Assembly (NCBI RefSeq): GCF_014207135.1 | Contig: NZ_JACHCC010000008.1 | Span: 248,001 to 312,000 of the forward strand | Length of the DNA: 64,000 nt | Direction: 5' to 3' | From: Pedobacter cryoconitis | GTDB lineage: Bacteria; Bacteroidota; Bacteroidia; Sphingobacteriales; Sphingobacteriaceae | Shown here: in pieces, positions 36,156 to 44,409 of the stretch | Layout of the letters: the number at the start of each line of letters is the position of its first letter | Numbering within the stretch: position 1 is the stretch's first letter | Translations under genes and position numbers: made by a program | Notes under the pieces: model-generated | Databases searched by the model: none | What the model was told of the DNA's origin: nothing | What the model saw: only the letters and a program-made list of their open reading frames with translations

Positions 36156-37367
36156 ATGAGAAAAATCTATTTGCATGTGGTGGTGATGCTCTTTAGCATA
36201 TTGAGTGCCCATGCCCAGACAAAAGCACCGGACAGTACAGCCTATAAAAAAACCAAACTGAAGCTCGATGAGATCAATCTGGTCTCTGCTTATTATCATC
36301 AGGATGGAAATCATTCTGCGGTAACCGGTGGCATTGGAACAGAGAAACTCACTGATTTTGCAAACACCATAGATTTGCAACTTTCAAAGTATAACATAAA
36401 AGGTAAAAAGAATACGTTCACGTTTGAACTGGGTGTAGATCATTATACCTCTGCCTCATCAGATAAAATTGATCCAAGTACGATCTCTTCTGCTTCCATG
36501 TCCGATACAAGAATTTACCCTTCTTTAAACTGGACGCAATCCAATGAAAAAACCGGAAACTCATTTGGTTTCACAGGATCATTTTCTAAAGAGTTCGATT
36601 ATAAGTCCTGGGGCGGAGGCTTTAACTTAACCCGTCTGTCTAAAGACAAAAATACCCAGTTTGATTTTAAGCTTCAGGCATTCCTGGATACCTGGAAAGT
36701 AATATTACCTGTGGAACTCAGACCCCCTGGTTATGGTTCTGGCTCTAATAAAGATAAAAAAAGCGTTGACTACAGTCCCAGAAACTCTTTTAGTACTTCT
36801 TTTTCAGTTTCTCAGGTGATCAACACAAGATTGCAGGCTTTGCTGGTGATTGAACCCTCCTATCAACATGGTCTTCTTGCTACCCGTTACCAGCGCGATT
36901 ATTTTACCGATGGCTCAGAACGTGTAGAAAACCTACCAGACAGTCGCTACAAGCTACCAATTGCGGTAAGGTTTAACTATTTTTTGGATGACCGGTTTAT
37001 CATCAGGACTTTTTATCGCTACTATATGGATAACTGGGGTATCCGGGCCCATACTGCAGAGCTGGAAATATCCGTAAAGTTAAGTTCATTTATTTCTGTG
37101 AGCCCGTTTTACCGGTATAACAACCAGATCGGAACACGCTATTTCGCTCCTTATGGAGAGCATAGCCCAACTGCTCAATATTACACAAGTGATTATGACC
37201 TGTCTACCTTAAGCAGTGATTTCTATGGTGCTGGAATCAGACTTTCCCCTCCGCATGGCGTATTTGGATGGCAGCATTTAACCATGCTGGAGTTGAGGTA
37301 CGGACACTATACACGATCTACAGAACTGACCTCCAACATTGTAACTTTAAATCTGAAATTTAAATAA
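36156..37367 (+). CDS. DUF3570 family outer-membrane beta-barrel protein
   Basis: A 403-aa protein with a signal peptide (SAHAQT, about residue 22) and then alternating polar/aromatic beta strands with barrel-like turns to the C-terminus (IVTLNLKFK). INLVSAYYHQDGNHSAVTGG at the start of the mature part is the DUF3570 signature. These proteins are predicted barrels that travel with ApbE, DUF4266 and thioredoxin genes. It could provide the outer-membrane element of an electron-transfer or metal-handling route. It is 8 bases after DUF4266 and 4 before the cytochrome gene. Confidence 0.82.
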   Translation: MRKIYLHVVVMLFSILSAHAQTKAPDSTAYKKTKLKLDEINLVSAYYHQDGNHSAVTGGIGTEKLTDFANTIDLQLSKYNIKGKKNTFTFELGVDHYTSASSDKIDPSTISSASMSDTRIYPSLNWTQSNEKTGNSFGFTGSFSKEFDYKSWGGGFNLTRLSKDKNTQFDFKLQAFLDTWKVILPVELRPPGYGSGSNKDKKSVDYSPRNSFSTSFSVSQVINTRLQALLVIEPSYQHGLLATRYQRDYFTDGSERVENLPDSRYKLPIAVRFNYFLDDRFIIRTFYRYYMDNWGIRAHTAELEISVKLSSFISVSPFYRYNNQIGTRYFAPYGEHSPTAQYYTSDYDLSTLSSDFYGAGIRLSPPHGVFGWQHLTMLELRYGHYTRSTELTSNIVTLNLKFK

Positions 37368-37371
37368 GATC

Positions 37372-38010
37372 ATGGCTATCACCCAAAAAAAATACGCGGC
37401 AGGTATCCGCTTATGGCATTGGACCAACATGCTGATTATAGGCGGCTCTCTGTTAACTGTACTGCTTAATTCAACACTCCTGGACAAACATAGTAATACA
37501 GATTTTATTCAACAACAGCTCCAATCATCCGGAGCAACCCTTTCGGCTACTCAGGCTAAGGGACTTGCCAATGCTTTTGAAGATAGGGTCTGGGACATCC
37601 ATATTTATTTCGGATACTTTCTGGCTGCCTTGTTATTATATAGATTCATACTGGAGTTCTTCCAGCCTGCGGATCAGAAATTCACCAATAAACTGAAGCT
37701 GGCTTATGCTTATTACTTTTCTTCACCAGATGATGAAAAGAAAATCACAAGACATAATTTTCTGGTTAAACTTGCCTATACGTTCTTTTATGTCTTACTC
37801 ACCATCATCGTGATCACAGGTTTATCTCTTTCTTTCGGGGATAACCTGAGGCTTGCCAGCTCAATCAGTCACAATATTAAATCTGTACATGGTTTTTGCA
37901 TGTATCTGATGCTGGCTTTCATCCTGGTGCACATCGCAGGTGTCTTTCTTGCGGAAAGAAAAGATAGCAAGGGCATTGTTTCGGATATGATTAATGGGGG
38001 AAATCAGTAG
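37372..38010 (+). CDS. Cytochrome b561-like membrane protein
   Basis: A 212-aa protein with four hydrophobic helices (about 16-32, 76-95, 121-147, 172-195). Histidines suited to ligate two haems are in GIRLWHWTNM, VWDIHIYFGYF, SVHGFCMYLM and FILVHIAGVF. This is the prokaryotic cytochrome b561 (Ni/Fe-hydrogenase b-type) family, which takes electrons from the quinol pool to periplasmic acceptors. As the last gene of the thioredoxin-ApbE-DUF4266-DUF3570 operon it is the likely electron source for a flavin-carrying protein. Confidence 0.8.
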   Translation: MAITQKKYAAGIRLWHWTNMLIIGGSLLTVLLNSTLLDKHSNTDFIQQQLQSSGATLSATQAKGLANAFEDRVWDIHIYFGYFLAALLLYRFILEFFQPADQKFTNKLKLAYAYYFSSPDDEKKITRHNFLVKLAYTFFYVLLTIIVITGLSLSFGDNLRLASSISHNIKSVHGFCMYLMLAFILVHIAGVFLAERKDSKGIVSDMINGGNQ

Positions 38011-38011
38011 C

Positions 38012-38902
38012 TTAAAACAAGAACTTCAGAACCTCTGAAAGAAAGCCTTCTGGATTTTCTTCAACAACCCAATGGGCCGTATTTGGTATTCTCGCAGCCA
38101 CAACATGATCCGCTACCTCTTCCATCATTTCTTTCATCAAAGAACCGCTTGTACTGATCTCACCGCCAATTGCTAATACAGGTATAGAAAGTTTTCCATT
38201 CTTCTGAAGGTACATCTGGTTATCGATTATATCCTGATTAAAGGCACGGTACACTTCTAATCCCGCGCGCATTGCACCAGGTGCTGAATAAGCAGTAGCA
38301 AACAAGTCAATATCCTCTTTACTTATTGCGCCAACATTAAATATGCGATAGTTAAAAAATGCCTGAAGATATTCCCGTTCGCGACCTGCGATCAGTAATT
38401 CTGGTAAATCCAGTACGGCATGAAATGCAAAATGCCAAACCCGATGATCAGAACGTATCTTATCAAAAGCCAGGGTACCAGGTAATGGGGCATCTATAAC
38501 AATCAGATGAGATACATCCTCTCTGTACTCCTGTGCATAAGCATAAGCTACCATCAATCCAATATCATGACCAGCCATAATAACAGGTCCTTGAATCTTA
38601 AGCTGTTCCTTTAAAAGTTTATGAATATCGCTTGCCATGGTACGTTTATCATAACCTGTGGCCGGACGCCAGGAATCACCGGCACCTCTGTAATCCGGAA
38701 CGATTACCCGAAATCCGGCCTCAACCAGCTCAGGAATTATATACCGCCACTCCCACCATGTTTGCGGAAAACCATGTAACAATACGATTGTCTGCTCACC
38801 ATTTCCTGCCTCTACATAATGAATCCGTAAAAAGCTGTCTATCAAAGCCATTCCATGTTTCAATTCTACAGTATCCAGATTTTTTTTTTCAGTCATATTC
38901 AA
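38012..38902 (-). CDS. Alpha/beta hydrolase, epoxide-hydrolase-like
   Basis: A 296-aa protein with LLHGFPQTWWEWRYI (oxyanion HGxP) and the nucleophile elbow AGHDIGLMVAY, where Asp rather than Ser is the nucleophile, as in epoxide hydrolases and haloalkane dehalogenases. The late histidine is in IPNTAHWVVEENP. Cytoplasmic, with no signal peptide. Epoxide hydrolase is the best guess, and the substrate is unknown. It is transcribed divergently from the Lrp gene and ends 1 base after the convergent cytochrome gene. Confidence 0.82.
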   Translation of the reverse strand: MNMTEKKNLDTVELKHGMALIDSFLRIHYVEAGNGEQTIVLLHGFPQTWWEWRYIIPELVEAGFRVIVPDYRGAGDSWRPATGYDKRTMASDIHKLLKEQLKIQGPVIMAGHDIGLMVAYAYAQEYREDVSHLIVIDAPLPGTLAFDKIRSDHRVWHFAFHAVLDLPELLIAGREREYLQAFFNYRIFNVGAISKEDIDLFATAYSAPGAMRAGLEVYRAFNQDIIDNQMYLQKNGKLSIPVLAIGGEISTSGSLMKEMMEEVADHVVAARIPNTAHWVVEENPEGFLSEVLKFLF

Positions 38903-39031
38903 TGTCTTTTAATAAGGTTTAAATCGCCGCAAGTATTTACTGTAAAGGTCTTGCTATAATTGATTAGTTTAGCTTTCGTTTCCATGGAATAAAGACAGGA
39001 AACTTTTGAATCGAAGCTTTTCAATTTTTTC

Positions 39032-39484
39032 ATGATGAAGACAGATGAATTACACTATGCCATACTGAACGAGTTACAACTCGACTCAAGAATAAGCAAT
39101 GCAGAAATCGGCAGGAAAATCGGCCTTACTGCCCCTGCTGTAGCCGAGAGAATTAAACGGATGCAGGACGAAGGAATAATAAAGGGATTCACAACAACTA
39201 TCGACTTCATGCAATTAGGTTATCAGCAAAAAGTATTAGTCGCTGTGCAATTGCCACATGTAAATATTAATCCATTTCTTAAAGAAGCTAAAAAAATGGA
39301 GGGCATCACCGATATTGTTCATACCACCGGTGAATACTGCTTTTTTGTGAGCATGGTGATTAAATCGTCTGATGAACTCAATCTGAAACTAAACGAGTTT
39401 GGGAAATTTGGGAAAACTACCACGTTTTCGGTTTTATCTACCCCGGTTGATTCCGGAGCTATTTGCATAATAAAGCCCATTTAG
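39032..39484 (+). CDS. Lrp/AsnC-family transcriptional regulator
   Basis: A 150-aa protein with an N-terminal AsnC-type winged HTH (LDSRISNAEIGRKIGLTAPA, ERIKRMQDEGIIKGF) and a C-terminal RAM ligand-binding domain (about 65-145). The domain order and length are those of the family. It is divergent from the epoxide-hydrolase-like gene, which may be its target. A second ATG one codon later is equally possible. Ligands of this family are usually amino acids. Confidence 0.88.
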   Translation: MMKTDELHYAILNELQLDSRISNAEIGRKIGLTAPAVAERIKRMQDEGIIKGFTTTIDFMQLGYQQKVLVAVQLPHVNINPFLKEAKKMEGITDIVHTTGEYCFFVSMVIKSSDELNLKLNEFGKFGKTTTFSVLSTPVDSGAICIIKPI

Positions 39485-39520
39485 CAACTGTTTTTACTAT
39501 TTTTACAAAAAATCGTTAAT

Positions 39521-40669
39521 ATGTCCTTTATATCCTTAGGTCTGTCACCTGCTTTATTGAAAGCATTGGAAGATCAAAACTTCACTATACCAACCCCTAT
39601 TCAACAAACAGCTATACCAGCTATATTAAATAAAAAAGATGTTTTAGGAATTGCTAAAACAGGTTCGGGAAAAACCGCCAGCTACGTTTTACCGCTTCTA
39701 ATGAACTTACAGCAAACACCTGCTGTTAAAAATCGCCACGCAGATGTTTTAGTGTTAGTCCCTACCCGTGAACTGGCCGAACAGGTAAAAGACGTTTTTC
39801 ATACTTTTAGCCAATCGCTTCCAGAGCGTGTTAAAACACTGGCAGTTTATGGCGGTGTTTCTATCAACCCGCAAATGATGGCCATGCAGGGTGTAAATGT
39901 TCTAGTTGCTACACCGGGCAGATTATTGGAATTAGTAGACTCAAATGCAGTACATCTATCCAGTATTGAAACATTGGTACTGGATGAAGCGGATAAGATG
40001 CTTAATTTAGGATTTAAAGAAGAGGTCAACAGAATCATTGCTCTTTTACCTGAAAAACGTCAGAACATCCTGTTTTCTGCCACATTGAATAATGACATTC
40101 AGCATATTCATCAGCTCATGCTTCATGAGCCTGTAGTTATTCAGATAGAAGCTGAAGAAGAGTCGCTTGAACTGATCAACCAGGTTGCCTATATAGTTTC
40201 AGATGAAAAGAAAGGCCCATTTTTGCGTTACCTGATTAATCATCATGCCATGAAACAGGTACTGATATTTGCCTCTTCGGTTCAGCAGACTGATGCCATT
40301 GTGAACAAGCTTCGTAAGAATAATTTTGATGCGAAAGCGATTCACAGTAAAAAAAGTCAGGGAGCCAGAACTGAAATGCTCAGTCATTTTAAATCGGGTA
40401 AACTCAGGATATTAGTTGCCACAGACCTGATGGCAAGAGGAATAGATATCAATGATCTTCCTTTTGTTATTAACTACGAATTGCCCCGCTCTCCTAAAGA
40501 TTATATCCACCGCATTGGCAGAACGGGTCGTGCCGGAACTATGGGAGATGCTATTTCTTTAGTCAGCCAGAACGAGCTGCATCATTTTGAAGTAATTCAA
40601 AAGAAAATGGGTAAAAAAGTTGACCTGATTGACAGCGAAAATATTAATATATCCATCAAGTCAACCTGA
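39521..40669 (+). CDS. DEAD-box ATP-dependent RNA helicase
   Basis: A 382-aa protein with the full set of DEAD-box motifs: FTIPTPIQQTAIP (Q motif), AKTGSGKT (I), PTRELAEQ (Ia), TPGRLLELV (Ib), VLDEADKML (II), FSATLNN (III), ATDLMARGIDI (V) and HRIGRTGRAG (VI). There is almost no C-terminal extension, so it is a minimal core of the RhlE/DbpA kind. It should remodel RNA or assist ribosome assembly, possibly in the cold. It converges with the metallophosphoesterase gene 4 bases away. Confidence 0.92.
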   Translation: MSFISLGLSPALLKALEDQNFTIPTPIQQTAIPAILNKKDVLGIAKTGSGKTASYVLPLLMNLQQTPAVKNRHADVLVLVPTRELAEQVKDVFHTFSQSLPERVKTLAVYGGVSINPQMMAMQGVNVLVATPGRLLELVDSNAVHLSSIETLVLDEADKMLNLGFKEEVNRIIALLPEKRQNILFSATLNNDIQHIHQLMLHEPVVIQIEAEEESLELINQVAYIVSDEKKGPFLRYLINHHAMKQVLIFASSVQQTDAIVNKLRKNNFDAKAIHSKKSQGARTEMLSHFKSGKLRILVATDLMARGIDINDLPFVINYELPRSPKDYIHRIGRTGRAGTMGDAISLVSQNELHHFEVIQKKMGKKVDLIDSENINISIKST

Positions 40670-40673
40670 TAAT

Positions 40674-41885
40674 TTATTTTGCGGAGACTCTATACTGGCC
40701 TACTTCCTTACCGGAATCATCCAGCATACTCACCAGCATCTGCCTTTTATTTGCCGTTACTCTGGTCAGGGTTCTGGTCCCCTCTAAAGGTCCTCCGCCA
40801 ATAATAATCGGATAATTATTTAGTTTTTTATCAGGAGCATGAACTTTATACTGATGGGTATGACCACTTAAGACCAGGTCTACCCTTCCTCTGTTCATAA
40901 TCGGTTCAAATAATTCTGTACAATGTACCGCTCCATGGGCATCCCCCGAATATCGGGGCGGTATATGCATCAGTACAACCCGGAACGGGGCATTTTTAAA
41001 CTCTTTGTGGGTGATTTCCTGTTCAAGCCACATTGCCTGTTCCTCAAGGTAACGGTCAAAATCTACTATTCCGGCATATACCGGGTGCGAATCCTCTTTA
41101 TCTTCTCCCGTATCCAGGATTACAAAACGAACAGGCCCCAATGTAAATGCGGCATAACCGACATGGTCAAAATAAGCAGCAAAATCGCGGGCGAATTTCC
41201 CTCTGGTTTCATGATTGCCACGGACATATACGAAAGGTGTAGTTCTTGCAAAGTAGTCAACACATGGCTGTATCATATGATCTACGATCTGTTTTTCATC
41301 CGTTTGATAATCAAAAACATCACCATTAAAGAATATAAAATCGCGCTTATTACCTTTATCCAGATCCAAAAGATGAGCAATAGATTTTGGGCGGTCATGA
41401 ATGTCATTCAGCATCACAAAAGAGATCTCATTTTTAGCCGTATCGGTATTCAGGAAACTTTCTGTAGATCCGGTAACCGTTTCCCCGTAAGTAAGTTTAT
41501 AAGGCTGAAAACTCCTGATCTCCTTAGATACTATTCTGTAGTGATAAATAACTCCAGGCTTCAGACCTGTAAGCTTAACACAATTCAGACGGGAAGCTGG
41601 CTTCAGCCCCAAATCACTTTTCCCATAGGCTTTTTTTTCGAGGCTGTCTGGTGACTCCCCATATTCCACCCAGCTGGCACTGTCTTTACTCGTAATCCAT
41701 AAAATGGAGATCCCATTGCCAAAATTTGTTTGTAGATAAGGCCCGGTGATAATCTTAAATTCCTCGTCCGATTTATTGACAGGATTGGAAATAGCATTTT
41801 GGGGGTTCAGTAATGCAAGTCCTCCAAGAACAAGTCCGCCTTTTAGAAAAGTTCTTCTGTTTTCCTTTAATAAATCTTCCTTCAT
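40674..41885 (-). CDS. Tat-exported metallophosphoesterase with purple-acid-phosphatase-like N-terminal domain
   Basis: A 403-aa protein with a twin-arginine leader (NRRTFLKGGLVLGGLALL, residues 9-26), so it is exported folded. Residues about 45-140 form a fibronectin-like domain of the purple acid phosphatase type (GISILWITSKDSASWVEYG). The calcineurin-like catalytic motifs follow: LNDIHD, FNGDVFD, VRGNHETRG and LSGHTHQY. It should hydrolyse phosphomonoesters or diesters in the periplasm with a bimetal centre. A LacI-type palindrome lies 65 bases upstream, suggesting sugar-linked control. Confidence 0.85.
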   Translation of the reverse strand: MKEDLLKENRRTFLKGGLVLGGLALLNPQNAISNPVNKSDEEFKIITGPYLQTNFGNGISILWITSKDSASWVEYGESPDSLEKKAYGKSDLGLKPASRLNCVKLTGLKPGVIYHYRIVSKEIRSFQPYKLTYGETVTGSTESFLNTDTAKNEISFVMLNDIHDRPKSIAHLLDLDKGNKRDFIFFNGDVFDYQTDEKQIVDHMIQPCVDYFARTTPFVYVRGNHETRGKFARDFAAYFDHVGYAAFTLGPVRFVILDTGEDKEDSHPVYAGIVDFDRYLEEQAMWLEQEITHKEFKNAPFRVVLMHIPPRYSGDAHGAVHCTELFEPIMNRGRVDLVLSGHTHQYKVHAPDKKLNNYPIIIGGGPLEGTRTLTRVTANKRQMLVSMLDDSGKEVGQYRVSAK

Positions 41886-42177
41886 TTAGTTTAAATCATT
41901 TACCTAACGATTTTAAGGATAAATACTAATGATTACAAACTATTTCTTACGCAAACGTTTGCCCAAAATATTTTCAGGGAGCCTGATAATCTCTTGCTGA
42001 TCGGGTACTGTTCGGGTTGTGGTGCAGTTGTAGTCGTGACTGAACCAGCGTCAAAATACTCCTAGTCCATCGCAAGTCCATATTTTTCGATTAATTACAT
42101 GGACCTGCTATAGACCAGGAATATGCAGAAGACGGATATATCCAGAAGCTGAGTCGATTCTGACCTGAACAATATCC
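41886..42177. other. Intergenic region upstream of the metallophosphoesterase gene
   Basis: This stretch of 292 bases carries the LacI-type palindrome at 41951-41962. The part from about 41980 to 42177 is less AT-rich than other spacers, yet no frame reads as a protein I recognise: short open stretches on both strands are broken by stops. It may be a degraded gene or mobile-element scar, but I cannot identify it. Confidence 0.35.
41951..41962. promoter_or_regulatory. LacI-family-type operator palindrome
   Basis: GCAAACGTTTGC is a perfect 12-bp palindrome with the central CG and the AA/TT arrangement typical of LacI/GalR-family operators. It lies 65 bases upstream of the metallophosphoesterase start codon. 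No LacI-type regulator gene is in the window, so the protein would act in trans. Confidence 0.45.
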
Positions 42178-42654
42178 CTAGACAATCTGATCACCAGCTT
42201 TTATTTCATGTTCTTTGGGATTAGGCTGCCCTTTACCTGTGGTAATCAAACTATACAAACTGTTATTGATGTAACCACCCCATGCATTTGAACAGACATC
42301 GTAACATTCAAATCCGGGCAGCAAACCCAGGTGGGTAAATCGCATTTGCGTTTTGTCACCCTGTTTAGAGATTTCAAAACTAATTTTTGTACCCGTCCAT
42401 TCGTTATTGTCCTGAGTAAAATTAAAATAGTTATTCAGGACAAGCCAAACGACCTTTTTAGCAGGAATAACTTCTATTAATTTCATTCTGCAATTGTGTA
42501 CATCTTTATAATGATAAGTAAACTCATCATTCAATTTTTCTGTGCCGCCTTCAATTTCTTCCGACCACCATCCGCGGACATTATTGACAGCGCTAAATAC
42601 TTCAACGGGAGATTGGTCTACCAGAAGAACAATGTTGAAATTTTGATTATTCAT
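42178..42654 (-). CDS. SRPBCC/AHSA1-type (START-like) protein
   Basis: A 158-aa cytoplasmic protein. VDQSPVEVFSAVNNVRGWWS at the N-terminus, then MKLIEVIPAKKVVWLVLNNY and TKISFEISKQGDKTQMRFTH, are the pattern of the SRPBCC fold (AHSA1/polyketide-cyclase-like). Such proteins bind hydrophobic ligands in a deep pocket; the ligand here is unknown. It is divergent from the GlxA-type regulator gene, which may control it. Confidence 0.83.
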   Translation of the reverse strand: MNNQNFNIVLLVDQSPVEVFSAVNNVRGWWSEEIEGGTEKLNDEFTYHYKDVHNCRMKLIEVIPAKKVVWLVLNNYFNFTQDNNEWTGTKISFEISKQGDKTQMRFTHLGLLPGFECYDVCSNAWGGYINNSLYSLITTGKGQPNPKEHEIKAGDQIV

Positions 42655-42682
42655 GGCTTTATTGTTTTATTGATTTACTATC

Positions 42683-42690
42683 CAAACATA
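42683..42690 (-). promoter_or_regulatory. Candidate -7 element of the SRPBCC gene
   Basis: On the minus strand the sequence reads TATGTTTG, an exact match to TAnnTTTG, and lies 29 bases before the start codon at 42654. No TTG is found at the ideal upstream distance, so the -33 half is weak. Confidence 0.35.
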
Positions 42691-42787
42691 GCCGGATTTA
42701 CGGAGATATCAGCCTGACAGAAATGACAATTAAATTGGGTGATATTGCCAGGTGAATAATATCTTTATAATCAGTTTTAATCAAAAT

Positions 42788-43780
42788 ATGCTTATGCGTT
42801 TAGCAGTACTTAATTTTGAACACGCAGTACCAACCTGTGTAACCGGACCAGCTGAAATATGGAGTGCATTAGATTATGTACAGCCGCTACTGACAGGCAC
42901 CTCCTTAAAAGACAGTATTGAAATAGATTATATCAGAGAATATAAGAAAAAAATATGGCGTAAAGCACTGAATACTGGTAAAGAAGAACAACTTGCCACT
43001 GAAAACACTTATGATCTGATCATCATTCCGGCTATGCGTTCAGCAAAAATTGACCATGTGATCAGTCATGAACGGATGCTGGTTAAATGGCTGAAGCAAC
43101 AGCATCAAACAAATGCCAATTTAGCCAGTATCTGTATCGGAGCCTTTTTACTTGCCGAGACAGGATTACTTGAAGGTAAAAAAGTGACTACGAACATCAG
43201 GTTTGCAGATCAGTTCAGACAAAAATATCCAAAAGTAGAAGTCCAGGACGACAAAATCATTGTCGATCAGGGGAACATTTATACTTGCGGAGGCGCTTTC
43301 ATCTTCACAACATTTATGATTTATCTGATTGAGAAGTTCTTTGGACATGAAAAAGCTATCACAGTTGCAAAAGTACTGATGATCAATACCCACCAGCAGC
43401 CTCAGCATACCTTCTCTGTATTTCAGCTTCAGCGGAATCATACTGATGAAAAAATTATGGAAGCGCAGATTTTCATCGAAAACAATTATCAACAAGCTCT
43501 TTCGACCGAGAAATTAGCTGAAAAACACTATATGAGTGCCCGGAATTTTATCCGTCGTTTCGAGAAGGCGACCAGTAATACTCCGCTCGAATATCTGCAG
43601 CGTGTGCGGATAGAGGCGGCAAAAAAATCGCTTGAAAACAGTCATGACAGTATTGAGCAGATAGCCCTCAAATGTGGTTATGAAGATATTGGGTTTTTCA
43701 GGAAAATTTTCAAAAGACATGTGGCTCTCAATCCGAAGGAATACCAGAAAAAATATGGGAATATAGGATTAATGAACTGA
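42788..43780 (+). CDS. GlxA-family regulator: DJ-1/PfpI domain plus AraC DNA-binding domain
   Basis: The open frame can begin at a GTG (42752), but homology starts at MRLAVLNFEHAVP, so the ATG at 42788 (or 42794) is preferred; about 330 aa. Residues about 1-190 are a DJ-1/PfpI-like domain (ASICIGAFLLAETGLLEGKK, YTCGGAFIF). Residues about 225-325 are the AraC double HTH (LSTEKLAEKHYMSARNFIRR, IEQIALKCGYEDIGFFRKIF). This is the GlxA-type regulator family. The 3' end overlaps the convergent uracil-DNA-glycosylase-like gene by 12 bases. Confidence 0.87.
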   Translation: MLMRLAVLNFEHAVPTCVTGPAEIWSALDYVQPLLTGTSLKDSIEIDYIREYKKKIWRKALNTGKEEQLATENTYDLIIIPAMRSAKIDHVISHERMLVKWLKQQHQTNANLASICIGAFLLAETGLLEGKKVTTNIRFADQFRQKYPKVEVQDDKIIVDQGNIYTCGGAFIFTTFMIYLIEKFFGHEKAITVAKVLMINTHQQPQHTFSVFQLQRNHTDEKIMEAQIFIENNYQQALSTEKLAEKHYMSARNFIRRFEKATSNTPLEYLQRVRIEAAKKSLENSHDSIEQIALKCGYEDIGFFRKIFKRHVALNPKEYQKKYGNIGLMN

Positions 43781-44350
43781 TCTCATTATATCTTCTGTTA
43801 TTTCTCTCAAAAAAGGAACCAGCTCTGATTCAAACCACGGATTCTTCATCTGCCAGATCCTGTTTCGCGGAGACGGATGGACCAGAGGTAAAAATGAAGG
43901 AAGATATTCATCAAAATGATGGACTCTTTCTGTCAGCGACCTGTTCACCTTATCTTTCAGATAATAGTTTTGGGCATACTGCCCGATTAATAAAGTCAGT
44001 CTGATCCCTGGCATAGCATTCCATAAAGCCTGATGCCATAATGGAGCACATTCAGGGCGCGGCGGAAGATCTCCTGAATTACCTTTCCCCGGATAACAAA
44101 ATCCCATAGGAACCAGTGCAAATAACTGATCATCATAGAACTGCTCTTTACTGACCCCAAGCCATCTTCTTAACTCATTTCCGCTTTGATCGTTCCAGGG
44201 AATTCCACTATCCTGTACCTTTTGTCCCGGAGCCTGTCCAATGACCAGAATTTTCGAGTTAACACTCGCCTGTACAATTGGTTTAGGGGCATTAGGTAAA
44301 TAATCCCTGCATACTGTACAAGCTCTGATATCCTTTAAAAGTTCGTCCAT
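43769..44350 (-). CDS. Uracil-DNA glycosylase family protein
   Basis: The ATG at 44350 (MDELLKDIRAC) gives 193 aa; the frame continues 10 codons upstream without homology. Family features are CTVC near residues 10-13, ILVIGQAPGQKVQDSG (glycosylase motif with the water-activating region), PMGFCYPGKG and LVHPSPRN near the end. Only two of the four iron-sulphur cysteines of family-4 enzymes are seen near the N-terminus, so it may belong to a related subfamily. It is likely to act on uracil or damaged bases in DNA. Divergent from the helicase gene, 59 bases away. Confidence 0.78.
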   Translation of the reverse strand: MDELLKDIRACTVCRDYLPNAPKPIVQASVNSKILVIGQAPGQKVQDSGIPWNDQSGNELRRWLGVSKEQFYDDQLFALVPMGFCYPGKGNSGDLPPRPECAPLWHQALWNAMPGIRLTLLIGQYAQNYYLKDKVNRSLTERVHHFDEYLPSFLPLVHPSPRNRIWQMKNPWFESELVPFLREITEDIMRSVH

Positions 44351-44409
44351 AAATAGCCTTAGATTACAATATAGGCACAATTAAAGAAAAATTCAGTTAA
44401 ATTTGGTGA

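Noticed and set aside
40923..41654. A 243-codon open frame on the plus strand
   Set aside because: It lies antisense to the metallophosphoesterase gene, has no recognisable domain, and the minus-strand frame has all catalytic motifs.
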